A DNA stretch of 64,000 bases from UQRS01 sp050946935 (GTDB lineage Bacteria; Bacillota; Clostridia; Oscillospirales; Acutalibacteraceae): the NCBI GenBank assembly GCA_050946935.1, contig JBMNVR010000001.1, positions 124,001 through 188,000 on the forward strand. The letters run 5' to 3'. Made by a program: the position numbers and the translations under genes. This document shows positions 42,185 through 51,237 of this stretch, piece after piece. Numbering within the stretch: the first letter of the stretch is position 1; each line of letters opens with the position of its first letter. The notes under the pieces were generated by a model. The model ran no database searches. It was given only the letters and a program-made list of their open reading frames with translations, and was not told where the DNA came from.

Positions 42185-43660
42185 ATGAAATACAAGTTAC
42201 CAGGGCTGATTATGGTTGTGGTGGTTCTGTTCGTGTCGGCCTCTGCCTTCGCCATGGGAGAGAAAAGCACCGACCGGATCCACCAGCATCTGGAGGCGGA
42301 GGAGAAAACGCCCTGCGCCTCCGATACGTCCGACTTTTGCACCCATCTGCCGCTGGTTGTCATCGACACCGGGGGAAAAGAAATTCCCGGGGCGCCAATC
42401 GAACCGGTCGCAGCGGCTCAGTTGGCTGAGAAAGAGGAATCCGATCTCTTTACCAAAACCGAAGAGGGCGAAGAAATGCTCGCCGCGCACATTCGGGTGG
42501 TTGACCAGGCCGAATGCTATAACCATCCCGGTGACGCGGCGGCGCTCGATTCCTCCATGTATATCCGGATCCGGGGGAACTCCTCCCGGGAATTTGATAA
42601 AAAGAGCTATCTGATCCGCCTGTCCGACGCGGACGGGAGCTATAAAAATCAGGCGGTCATGGGCATGGACGCACATTACGAGTGGGTGCTTTATGGTCCC
42701 TATCTCGACAAAACATTGATCCGTAACTATATGTGGTACAACATCGCGGGCGAGATCATGGATTACGCCCCCAACGTCCGTTTTTGCGAGGTGATCCTGA
42801 ACGGCGAGTACCGAGGGCTGTATGTGATGGCGGAAACCCTGACCAGCGGAGAAAACTGTCGGTTAAACCTTACCGAACCGATCGAAGAATTGAACAAAAC
42901 CGGGTATCTGCTGCGACTCGACCGGGGCAGCAACGACCCGGTCAAGGATATTGAGACCTTTACCAACTATGCCCTGCGCAACAAGCAGGCGATGGATATC
43001 AAATATCCGCGGGGCGGGAAGCTGACCGAATCGCTGGCGGCTGCCATTACGCAGGATTTTTCGGATTTTGAAAAATGCCTCTATTCCTATGATTACGACA
43101 CAGATGATTACGGGTACTGGCATACGCTTGACCCTGATTCCTTTGCCGAGTATTTTATCATCAATGAATTTACCAGCAACTATGATGCGGGCTGGCTCTC
43201 AACGTATGTGTACAAGGACCTCGGCGACCGGTTTAAAATGGTAATTTGGGATTTTAACTCGGCTTGCGACAATTACCAGGATCCGATTGATCCTGAGCAT
43301 TTTGAGCTGCAAAATAATGTGTGGTATTTTATGCTGATGAAGGATGAATATTTTACGAATAAAATTATAACCCGCTATGCCGAGCTGCGGAAAACCTTTT
43401 TGTCCGAGGCATATTTGGATACATATATCGACGAGGTGATCGAGTACCTCGGCCCGGCGGTTGAACGGAATTTTTCGGTTTGGGAATATACCTTCGGGCA
43501 GGATATGCTCCAGCCGGCCGCGCGCAATCCACGCTCGCACGCCCAAGCGGTTGAACAGCTCAAAACATATATCCATGAACGGGGAGAATGGCTGGACGAC
43601 AATATTGAGATTCTGAAGCAGTACAGCCATGAATCCAAGGTCAAGAAGTTCAATCACTGA
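42185..43660 (+). CDS. CotH-family secreted protein kinase-like
   Basis: A 491-residue exported protein (signal peptide or anchor, residues 1-23) with a CotH kinase domain. Recognisable CotH blocks: IRGNSSREFDKKSY, LYGPYLDKTLIRNY, CEVILNGEYRGLYVMAE, the FIINEFTSNYDAG segment with the catalytic-loop residues, and VIWDFNSACDN (metal-binding Asp about residue 356). CotH of Bacillus phosphorylates spore-coat proteins; here the enzyme acts outside the membrane in what looks like a surface-polymer operon, so its substrate could be a wall protein or the polymer machinery. ATG at 42185 follows AAAGGGGAAGG. Confidence 0.92.
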   Translation: MKYKLPGLIMVVVVLFVSASAFAMGEKSTDRIHQHLEAEEKTPCASDTSDFCTHLPLVVIDTGGKEIPGAPIEPVAAAQLAEKEESDLFTKTEEGEEMLAAHIRVVDQAECYNHPGDAAALDSSMYIRIRGNSSREFDKKSYLIRLSDADGSYKNQAVMGMDAHYEWVLYGPYLDKTLIRNYMWYNIAGEIMDYAPNVRFCEVILNGEYRGLYVMAETLTSGENCRLNLTEPIEELNKTGYLLRLDRGSNDPVKDIETFTNYALRNKQAMDIKYPRGGKLTESLAAAITQDFSDFEKCLYSYDYDTDDYGYWHTLDPDSFAEYFIINEFTSNYDAGWLSTYVYKDLGDRFKMVIWDFNSACDNYQDPIDPEHFELQNNVWYFMLMKDEYFTNKIITRYAELRKTFLSEAYLDTYIDEVIEYLGPAVERNFSVWEYTFGQDMLQPAARNPRSHAQAVEQLKTYIHERGEWLDDNIEILKQYSHESKVKKFNH

Positions 43661-43676
43661 GGGGGCGGGAAACCCA

Positions 43677-45815
43677 ATGAAGAAATTTATCATTGCCGTT
43701 GCGGCGGTGGTGGCCGTTTGCCTGCTCTGGGATATCGTCTATTACCGGATGGGACTCTATCTTGACTGGCACCCGGACGCGGCGGTCACAACTTTTATGA
43801 CGACCGACGCCGACACCATATATATGGACACGGCCGACGGCTATCAGCCGTTTGAGATCCGCGGGGTGAACATGGGCGTCGGCCTCCCGGGAGAATGGGC
43901 TACCGACTATGCGATTGATGAAGAAACCTATCTCCGCTGGTTTGCGTATATACAGGAGATGGGAGCCAACACCATCCGGGTGTATACCATTTTGCAGGAT
44001 GATTTTTATAACGCATTTTATAAATATAATCAGGATCGGTCCGATCCTCTTTATATGATCCACGGCGTCTGGGTTAACGATTATGTCCAGAATTCCCATC
44101 TGGACGCCTATGCCGACGAATTCCGGCAGACCTTTCTGAACGACTGCCGCACGGTGGTCGACATTCTGCACGGAAAGAAGAAGCTTTCCCTTGGCCGCGG
44201 ACTTGGCTCAGGTACATACAACAGGGATGTTTCCCCCTGGGTGATCGGATACATTCTCGGGGTTGAGTGGGAGGATGTGACCGTCACCTATACCAATCAC
44301 AAATATCCCGATAAAAACAGCTACCAGGGCGAGTATATGTATACGACTGCGGACGCCTCCGCTTTTGAGGTCCTGCTGGCTGAGGTCGGGGACAGCATCA
44401 TCTCTTATGAAAGCAGCCGGTATAAGCAGCAGCGGCTGATCGCCTTTTCCAACTGGCCGACGACCGACCCCTTCGATTACCCGGAGGACATCACCAGCTA
44501 CTTCATGAAATGCGCCAAGGTTGACGTGGAGCATATCGCCACGACCGACGCTTTTCTCTCGGGGCAGTTTGCCTCCTATCATGTATATCCATACTATCCC
44601 GACTATCTTGCGTATATGGAGGACAAATCCGGTTTTTCCTATACCGACGGAGATATAAATACCTATCTGACCTATTTAAAAAGGCTGACTGCGCATCACA
44701 CCATGCCGGTGGTGATTTCGGAATACGGCGTCTCGACCGGGAGAGGAATGGCTCAGCGGGATCAGAACACCCGCCGCAATCAGGGACACATGTCCGAAAG
44801 CGAGCAGGGAGAGGCGGTCATCGCCTGTTATAAGGATATTATGACGGCCGGCTGTGCCGGAAGCTGTGTTTTCACCTGGCAAGACGAGTGGTTCAAGCGA
44901 ACCTGGAACACCATGCACGCCGTCGATCTGGACAACACCCCGTACTGGAGCGATTATCAGACCAACGAGCAGTATTTCGGCCTGCTTTCCTTCGACCCCG
45001 GCAAAGAGGAGAGCGTCTGCTATGTGGACGGGGAGATCGGCGAGTGGGAGGAATCTGACGTCGTAACCCGTTCCGGGGACAAAACTGTTTCAATGAAGCA
45101 GGACGAAAAGTTCCTCTATTTTCTGATTCATGTACCCGGCTTTGACCCGGAGAACGACACGCTTTATCTTCCGATCGATACAACCCAGAAGACGGGCAGC
45201 AACTATTGCGAAAATTACGACATCAAGTTTGAGCGGGATGCCGACTTTCTGATGACCATCGACGGGAAAGATAACAGCCGCCTGCTGGTGCAGGAACGGT
45301 ATGAGGTGCTGCGGGCTATGTTTTATCATGAAACCAACAACGCCGACGCGTATCTGGACCCGCCGGACGCCGACAGCCCGCTTTTTAAAAATATTGATCT
45401 GATTCTGCAAACGGCCACGCCGCTGCTCAGTGGCGATATCACGGCGTCCTCCGAAACCTATGAGACGGGGCTGTTGACCTACGGCAACGCCAACCCCGCC
45501 TCTCCCGATTTCAATTCGCTGGCCGATTTCATCTTCAGCGGAGAGTATATCGAGATAAAGATTCCCTGGCAGCTTCTGAATTTTGCCAACCCGTCCGAGA
45601 TGAAAATCCACGATGACTATTACGAGCATTACGGCATTGAGTATCTGACTGTCAGCGAGCTGTATATCGGCGTCGGCAGGTCATCCGACGCGGACGCCCG
45701 GATCGGAATGGACGCCTTTTCACTGGAGCCTTGGGGCAAAAAAGTGACCTATCACGAGCGGCTGAAGGCGTCCTATTACAAAATCCGGGATTACTGGTTG
45801 TCCCTGGATTCCTGA
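43677..45815 (+). CDS. Membrane-anchored clan GH-A glycosidase-like protein with C-terminal carbohydrate-binding domain
   Basis: A 712-residue protein with one N-terminal membrane anchor (about 5-24) and an extracellular TIM barrel of GH2/GH5 style: FEIRGVNMGVGLPGEW, GANTIRVYTI, a strand-4 block VIGYILGVEWE with candidate acid/base E197, and a strand-7 block VVISEYGVSTGRG with candidate nucleophile E349. The C-terminal 240 residues start at DGEIGEWEE and resemble a CBM9/DOMON-like sandwich. Both acids are present, so hydrolase or transglycosylase activity on the operon's own polymer, comparable to BcsZ or CcsZ in cellulose systems, is plausible. I cannot assign a GH family. ATG at 43677 was preferred over an upstream start inside the cotH gene. 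Confidence 0.8.
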   Translation: MKKFIIAVAAVVAVCLLWDIVYYRMGLYLDWHPDAAVTTFMTTDADTIYMDTADGYQPFEIRGVNMGVGLPGEWATDYAIDEETYLRWFAYIQEMGANTIRVYTILQDDFYNAFYKYNQDRSDPLYMIHGVWVNDYVQNSHLDAYADEFRQTFLNDCRTVVDILHGKKKLSLGRGLGSGTYNRDVSPWVIGYILGVEWEDVTVTYTNHKYPDKNSYQGEYMYTTADASAFEVLLAEVGDSIISYESSRYKQQRLIAFSNWPTTDPFDYPEDITSYFMKCAKVDVEHIATTDAFLSGQFASYHVYPYYPDYLAYMEDKSGFSYTDGDINTYLTYLKRLTAHHTMPVVISEYGVSTGRGMAQRDQNTRRNQGHMSESEQGEAVIACYKDIMTAGCAGSCVFTWQDEWFKRTWNTMHAVDLDNTPYWSDYQTNEQYFGLLSFDPGKEESVCYVDGEIGEWEESDVVTRSGDKTVSMKQDEKFLYFLIHVPGFDPENDTLYLPIDTTQKTGSNYCENYDIKFERDADFLMTIDGKDNSRLLVQERYEVLRAMFYHETNNADAYLDPPDADSPLFKNIDLILQTATPLLSGDITASSETYETGLLTYGNANPASPDFNSLADFIFSGEYIEIKIPWQLLNFANPSEMKIHDDYYEHYGIEYLTVSELYIGVGRSSDADARIGMDAFSLEPWGKKVTYHERLKASYYKIRDYWLSLDS

Positions 45816-45864
45816 AAACGGTACAGAAAAATCTGTTGGAAACAAAAGAAAGGCAGGTGTGGTG

Positions 45865-46989
45865 ATGGGAATTGAAGTAATGCTCTATGTGTACGGCGCC
45901 ATCTGTATCAGCATGATCGTTTTCAACTGTGTCTGCATATTGGTTTTCCGTACCGGCGAACGCCGTCTTAACCGGCGGAGCGGCCGTTTTGAGCGGCGTA
46001 TGGAGCTACAGCTTACCCGCATCCAAAACGGCGACCCGGTGGAACTTTCCCATTTGAAATACCTGAACCGAAAACTGGCGAGGGTTGGCCGGCTGATGGC
46101 GTTTGACGAGGCGGTTACCCGCCTTGCCGAGGCGGATCAAGCCCTTGCCGACCGGTATCTGTATGAGGTTCGGACGGTTTTCACCTATCTTTCGGTCGTG
46201 TATCTGAAGCGGGAGGAGACCCAGACGGCTTATTTTGCCTATCTGCTGTCCAAATACAAGCTTTGCCGCAATATGCCTTTTGATTCGATTATGGAGATGC
46301 TGCGGGCATATTTGAAAAAGGATAGTTTGTACTGCCGGCAGAACACCATGCGCGCTTTTTACAGTTTTGGGAACGAGGAGGTTGTCGTGGACGCGGTTCG
46401 GCAGCTTGACCGGCTGGAAGGGTTTTACCACGGCAAGCTGCTGACCGACGGCCTTTTGACCTTTGAGGGGGATCACGACCGACTGATCGAACTTCTGTGG
46501 GAGGTCTTTGATAGCCTGACGACCGAGACGCAGGTGGTTATTCTGAATTATATCCGGTTTGAAAGCGGTCGGTACGGTGACCGTATGCTGGAGATTTTAA
46601 AGAATTCTGGCCGCGACAGAGAGCTGCGCTACGCCGCCATTCGGTATTTCGGCCGGTATCCGTATCCCCGGGCGAGGAACGATCTGCTGACCTTGGCCGG
46701 GATAACCGACCCTGTCCTTTGGGAATACGCCGCTTTTGCGGCGACCGCGCTGGCCGCGTATCCCGGCCCCGATACGGTCGCGGTGCTGAAAGAGGCGTTG
46801 CACAGCGGAAACTGGTATATCCGGTTCAATGCAGCACAGAGCCTGGATGTGCTCAGCGTGTCGTACAGCGAGCTTGCCGATATTATGAACGGCGATGACC
46901 GCTACGCACGGGAGATGATGCTCTACCGTCTGGATGAGCGGGAGCGCCGCCCCATGCGGGAGGAGGAGAGGAGGCCGGTACGGGTATGA
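45865..46989 (+). CDS. Membrane-anchored HEAT-repeat-like protein
   Basis: A 374-residue protein with one N-terminal transmembrane helix (about 5-28) and an all-helical cytoplasmic remainder. From about residue 235 the helices look like HEAT/PBS repeats (YAAIRYFGRYPYPRAR, then WEYAAFAATALAAYPG, then WYIRFNAAQSLDVLS). Such proteins act as scaffolds. The gene ends in an ATGA overlap with the synthase gene, a sign that the two proteins are made and probably assembled together. Start is ATG 45865 or a GTG one codon earlier, after AAAGGCAGG. Confidence 0.78.
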   Translation: MGIEVMLYVYGAICISMIVFNCVCILVFRTGERRLNRRSGRFERRMELQLTRIQNGDPVELSHLKYLNRKLARVGRLMAFDEAVTRLAEADQALADRYLYEVRTVFTYLSVVYLKREETQTAYFAYLLSKYKLCRNMPFDSIMEMLRAYLKKDSLYCRQNTMRAFYSFGNEEVVVDAVRQLDRLEGFYHGKLLTDGLLTFEGDHDRLIELLWEVFDSLTTETQVVILNYIRFESGRYGDRMLEILKNSGRDRELRYAAIRYFGRYPYPRARNDLLTLAGITDPVLWEYAAFAATALAAYPGPDTVAVLKEALHSGNWYIRFNAAQSLDVLSVSYSELADIMNGDDRYAREMMLYRLDERERRPMREEERRPVRV

Positions 46990-48392
46990 CCATGGATGTC
47001 TTTAAACTCTTTTTTGATTATATCGGTGTTTTCTTCCTCCTTTATCTGATCGGGTATTCCACCTTTCTGTTTTTGGCCGTGGCGGTTGGTTCCTCCACGC
47101 TTTATGGTCTGCGTCGGAAAAACAAGCTGAAAAACGAGCTTTTGGACAGCTATTATGTCCCGGTCAGCATTATTGTGCCCGCCCATAATGAGGAGGTTAC
47201 GATTTCCGCTACTGTGCGGTCTCTGCTTGCGCTGGAGTATAAGCTGTATGAGATTATTGTAGTCGACGACGGCTCAACCGACGAGACCTCCGAGCGGGTG
47301 ATTGAACGATTCGGAATGCAGCCGATCTCCCGTCCGATCCGGCACCAGCTCGACAGCCAACCGGAGGAGTTTGTGTACGAAACGGCCGCCTATTCGGTGC
47401 CCCTTACCCTGATTCGCAAGAAAAACGGCGGCAAGGCCGATGCCCTCAACATGGGGATCAACGCCGCAAAATATCCGTATTTTATCTGCATGGACGCCGA
47501 CTCGGTTTTGCAGAGCGATTCGCTTCAGAAAATCGTTCGGCCGGTGCTCGAACATAACGATGTGGTAGCGGTCGGCGGTGCCGTCCGCCCCTCCAACGGG
47601 GTGGAGATCGAAAACGGCCGGGTGGTGCGTTACCGCCTGCCCCGCAATCTTCTCGCCTGTATGCAGGTGCTGGAGTATGACCGCTCTTTTCTGGCGGCGC
47701 GGATTCTGTTTGACAAATTCAACGGAAGCATTATCATTTCGGGTGCATTCGGTTTGTTCAAAAAGGATGTGGTCATCGCCGCCGGCGGTTATGACAATAC
47801 CACGATGGGAGAGGACATGGAGCTTGTAGTCAAGCTGCACGTCTATTGTCGGGAGCACGGACGCAAATACCGGATCAAATACGCGACCGACGCCATTTGC
47901 TGGAGTCAGGCGCCCGAACGCCTTGGCGACCTCAAAAAACAACGGCGCCGCTGGCACATCGGCCTGTTTCAGAGCATGACCAAGCACCGCCGCATACTGG
48001 CCAATCCCAAATACGGGATGGTCGGTTTCATTTCCTATATTTACTTCCTTTTGTATGAACTGCTTTCACCGTATATTGAGGTGTTCGGCGTTCTGACCAT
48101 GGTGCTTGCCTTCTTTGTCGATCTGATCAACGTACCGTTCATGATCCTGTTTTTCCTGATCTATGCAGTTTATTCTTCGGTGCTGTCCCTGACCGCCTTT
48201 TTCGCGCGCATCCATACCATTGACCTGACCCTCACGTTTTCGGATATTTTGAAGGCGATTCTGCTTTGCTTTGTCGAGGTTGCGTTTTTGCGTTTTTACC
48301 TGGCGTTTGTGCGGATGACAGCGCTGTTTGGATATAAAAAGAAAAAATCGAATTGGGGACGTATCGAAAGAAAAAGTATGCATTTGAAATAG
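46986..48392 (+). CDS. Processive family 2 glycosyltransferase (polysaccharide synthase)
   Basis: A 468-residue membrane synthase of the BcsA/PgaC/hyaluronan synthase type. One N-terminal helix (about 12-36) precedes a cytosolic GT-A domain with IIVPAHNEE, VVDDGSTD, the DADS motif, GED (catalytic base) and QRRRW (acceptor/processivity), then four or so C-terminal helices from about residue 345 that form the export channel. There is no PilZ domain, so c-di-GMP acts through the riboswitch rather than directly on the synthase as in BcsA. The polymer (beta-glucan, poly-GlcNAc or other) cannot be read from the sequence. Confidence 0.92.
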   Translation: MTMDVFKLFFDYIGVFFLLYLIGYSTFLFLAVAVGSSTLYGLRRKNKLKNELLDSYYVPVSIIVPAHNEEVTISATVRSLLALEYKLYEIIVVDDGSTDETSERVIERFGMQPISRPIRHQLDSQPEEFVYETAAYSVPLTLIRKKNGGKADALNMGINAAKYPYFICMDADSVLQSDSLQKIVRPVLEHNDVVAVGGAVRPSNGVEIENGRVVRYRLPRNLLACMQVLEYDRSFLAARILFDKFNGSIIISGAFGLFKKDVVIAAGGYDNTTMGEDMELVVKLHVYCREHGRKYRIKYATDAICWSQAPERLGDLKKQRRRWHIGLFQSMTKHRRILANPKYGMVGFISYIYFLLYELLSPYIEVFGVLTMVLAFFVDLINVPFMILFFLIYAVYSSVLSLTAFFARIHTIDLTLTFSDILKAILLCFVEVAFLRFYLAFVRMTALFGYKKKKSNWGRIERKSMHLK

Positions 48393-48407
48393 AAAGGGGA
48401 GTTTTGT

Positions 48408-49022
48408 ATGCAGTTGAATGAATTGAAAAAAGGGTTCCGTGGCTATAAAAAGGAGAGTGTTTATCAGTATATCACGACGATGAATGAGGAGTTTTCCAAA
48501 AAGCTTCTTGAAAAGGATGAAAAAAACGAGCAGACCCTTCAGGAATTGCGGGGGCGGGCGGCCGCGTTGGAAGCGGAGCTGGCCCATCTCCGGCAGGAGA
48601 ACGATCAGCGCCGCCGGATGGAAACGGCGGTGGCCGATTCCATCATCGACGCCAAGACCTATGCCGAGCAACTGCGTTCTGAGAGCCGCCGGCAGGAGGA
48701 GGCGCTGCGCGCCGCGCTGGCCGATCGGATGGCCGAAGAAAACCGACGGGTAGACGGTTATGCCGCGCAAATCAGCGGTTTGCGCGATCATCTGCGGGGG
48801 CTGCTGACGGCGTTGGACGGCGAGCTGGAAAGTGCGCAAGACCGGCTCGGCGGAATTGCGGCCGACCAACCTGAAGCGGAAGACGGGACGGTCGTCCCGG
48901 CCGCCGAACCGGCCGCCGCGGCACCGGGGGAGGAATCTGAGCTTATGACCCCCTCCGGGCAGGAAAGTCATTCGGGCTTCAATATGTCTCTTTTCCGCCG
49001 CAATCGGAAAAAGCAGGGATAA
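48408..49022 (+). CDS. DivIVA-like coiled-coil protein
   Basis: A 204-residue soluble protein. The first 25 residues (LKKGFRGYKKESVYQYITTMN) follow the DivIVA/GpsB membrane-targeting pattern F-x-GYKK-x-x-V-x-x-Y; residues about 30-145 are a charged coiled coil; the tail is Ala/Glu/Pro-rich and ends in a basic cluster RRNRKKQG. DivIVA proteins sense curved membrane and place other machinery at poles or septa, so this one could position the synthase. Starts 16 bp after the synthase stop with AAAGGGGAG. Confidence 0.72.
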   Translation: MQLNELKKGFRGYKKESVYQYITTMNEEFSKKLLEKDEKNEQTLQELRGRAAALEAELAHLRQENDQRRRMETAVADSIIDAKTYAEQLRSESRRQEEALRAALADRMAEENRRVDGYAAQISGLRDHLRGLLTALDGELESAQDRLGGIAADQPEAEDGTVVPAAEPAAAAPGEESELMTPSGQESHSGFNMSLFRRNRKKQG

Positions 49023-49151
49023 CCCTGTCGCAAAGGGGCGGTCTGGCTGCGTTTGAATTTTCCGGGGCTATACCGCGCGGTGTTCATCGGGCGCTGGCCT
49101 GGACTCGGCGCCGGAAAAGCCATCTTATTACGGAACAAAAGGGACGATTTT

Positions 49152-51050
49152 ATGTATCGTATCAGAAAAGTTTTCCTTCTCCTCTGTCTTGCGGCGCTGC
49201 TGTGCTGTTTTTCACCGTCGGCCTCGGCTTCGGCGGAGGTGATTTATGTCGCCGGGAATCCGGATCTCTTCCCCGTGGAGTATTATGACACCGACGATGG
49301 AGTTTATCGGGGAGTTCTGCCCGATTTTTTGCAGTCGATTTCCGAAGAGGGACGGTATCAATTTGAATACATCCGTCCGGGCGCGACCGACCGCCGGGAG
49401 GAGATGGCCCAAAATCGGCAGGCCGAGCTGATTTCCGGCTGCACGCAGGCGGATGCCGTCCTCGCGGCGGTATGTCCGGACAGCGTCCTGGTCTTTTCGG
49501 CCGAACGGGACGGAGTGGTGACCGAATATCGGCTCCGGTTTACCGAGATTGCCGATCCTGCCCTGTGCGCCTATCTGGCCGAGCGGACCGCGGCCGTGGA
49601 CAAGGGGCAGATACAGGGATATTTGCTGGATAACGCCGGGTCGAGAGGGCCGGGCGTCTGGTTTTATTTTTTGATTGGATTGTTGATCCTGGCCCCAATT
49701 CTGCTGGTTTTCCTGATCGTTTTGGTTGTCCGGTACAAAAAACGGCTGCACCAGCGGGAACTGGCCAAGGACACCGATCCGGTAACCGGAATCGGCAATC
49801 TGGTGTATTTCAAAAACTATTTCGGACAATATGTGAACGCGCACAACCGTCCGCTTTATTGTGTTGTGTATTTCGCAACCGACGTTGACCGCCTGCGCCG
49901 TCTGTGCGGCAGTGAGGAGACCGACTGTATCCTGCAATACATTGCCGGCGTTTTGAACGATCATACGGCCGATACGGACATTTTGGCGCGGGTATCGGAC
50001 GGCGGATTTGCGGTGGCGCATCTCACAGCCGGACCGGAGGCGCTTGATCGTTGGATCCGTCCGGTTTTCGACCGGATATGCAGCTATTCCGATCAGTTTT
50101 CCCGCTCGGTTAAGGTGGAGCTGCATGCTGGGGTGTATGCTCTGCAAAGCGGTGATACCGATCTGGATGAAATGATTTTTAATGCGGCCCAGGGCGCGCG
50201 TCAGGCCGAGCAGGAGGATCGGGCGTATACTGTCTGTTCCTCCCGCCTTGTCGACGCTTATAAAGAGGAAGGTGTGCTGCAAGCGCATACGGAGCGGGCG
50301 CTCCAGCAGGAGGAAATCCAGCTTTTTCTGCAGTTTTATATTGATTCTGTTACCCACCGGATTGTCGGGGCCGAAGCCCTTTCCCGCTGGATACACCCGG
50401 AAAAGGGTATGCTGCTTCCATCCAGGTTTATTCCCTTGATGGAAAAGGAGGGCACCATCCTTCAATTGGACTATTACGTTGTTGAGCGGGTCTGCCGTTT
50501 TTTGGAACGGTTGGAGCGCGAGGGAGCCGAGGACTTTTTTATCTCCTGCAATCTGTCGAGGCAGACCTTTATGACCGACGACCTGGCCGACCGGATCGAA
50601 GAGATTATGTCCCGTTATGTGTTTGCCCATGAGCGGCTGATTCTTGAACTGACCGAGAATGTGATGGCCAAGATCCCGGAACAGGTCCGCCGCAACATTG
50701 TAAAGCTGAAGGCCGGCGGGATTCGAATTGTTTTGGATGATTTCGGAAGCGGGTACGCTTCTTTTGACGATTTGCAGAATTATCTGATTGACGGGCTGAA
50801 GCTGGATAAAACCCTGGTCGATCGGGTCGAGAGCGAAAAAGGCCGTGCGATTCTAAAGGGAATCGTGGAAATCGGGCACAGCCTGGGTATGACGGTTTTG
50901 GCAGAGGGTGCGGAAACCCTGCAGCAGATCGAGTATCTGACCGCGGCGCGCTGCGATGTAATCCAGGGATTTTATTTTTACCAGCCCATGCCGCAGCAGG
51001 AGGCACGCAAGGTTCTCTATTCCGAGAAGGGATTGCCTTTTTCCGACTGA
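49152..51050 (+). CDS. Membrane c-di-GMP phosphodiesterase: truncated SBP-like sensor, degenerate GGDEF, intact EAL
   Basis: A 632-residue protein: signal peptide (about 1-27), a short extracellular domain (about 28-165) that looks like the first lobe of a family 3 solute-binding domain, a transmembrane helix (about 170-195), a GGDEF domain whose active site reads SDGGF instead of GGDEF (about 282), and an EAL domain with EAL at about 407, CNLS, LELTEN, DDFGSGYAS, LDKTLVD, AEGAET and QGFYFYQP, so all metal and catalytic residues are present. It should hydrolyse c-di-GMP, not make it. As last gene of an operon switched on by c-di-GMP it would give negative feedback. ATG at 49152 was preferred over an upstream in-frame start. 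Confidence 0.9.
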   Translation: MYRIRKVFLLLCLAALLCCFSPSASASAEVIYVAGNPDLFPVEYYDTDDGVYRGVLPDFLQSISEEGRYQFEYIRPGATDRREEMAQNRQAELISGCTQADAVLAAVCPDSVLVFSAERDGVVTEYRLRFTEIADPALCAYLAERTAAVDKGQIQGYLLDNAGSRGPGVWFYFLIGLLILAPILLVFLIVLVVRYKKRLHQRELAKDTDPVTGIGNLVYFKNYFGQYVNAHNRPLYCVVYFATDVDRLRRLCGSEETDCILQYIAGVLNDHTADTDILARVSDGGFAVAHLTAGPEALDRWIRPVFDRICSYSDQFSRSVKVELHAGVYALQSGDTDLDEMIFNAAQGARQAEQEDRAYTVCSSRLVDAYKEEGVLQAHTERALQQEEIQLFLQFYIDSVTHRIVGAEALSRWIHPEKGMLLPSRFIPLMEKEGTILQLDYYVVERVCRFLERLEREGAEDFFISCNLSRQTFMTDDLADRIEEIMSRYVFAHERLILELTENVMAKIPEQVRRNIVKLKAGGIRIVLDDFGSGYASFDDLQNYLIDGLKLDKTLVDRVESEKGRAILKGIVEIGHSLGMTVLAEGAETLQQIEYLTAARCDVIQGFYFYQPMPQQEARKVLYSEKGLPFSD

Positions 51051-51103
51051 GCGTGCGGCGGACAGAGTCTGCCGGAGCGCGGGTTGAGATGAAATGCAAA
51101 AAC

Positions 51104-51145
51104 GACGGGCGTACACACGGAACTTTCCATGTGTACGCCCGTTTG
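51104..51145. terminator. Terminator between convergent EAL and MBL genes
   Basis: GGGCGTACACA(C)GGAA pairs with TTCCATGTGTACGCCC (one mismatch). On the minus strand it is followed by GTCGTTTTTG, a good T-tract for the MBL gene; on the plus side the T-tract is short. Confidence 0.8.
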
Positions 51146-51237
51146 ACGGTTTGCAGAGCCGGAACAGCCGAAGGCTGCGGAAAAATACGTTTTTTCAGCG
51201 ACCGTTTCCCGTTCGCGCCGCCGTATTTTTAACCGGG

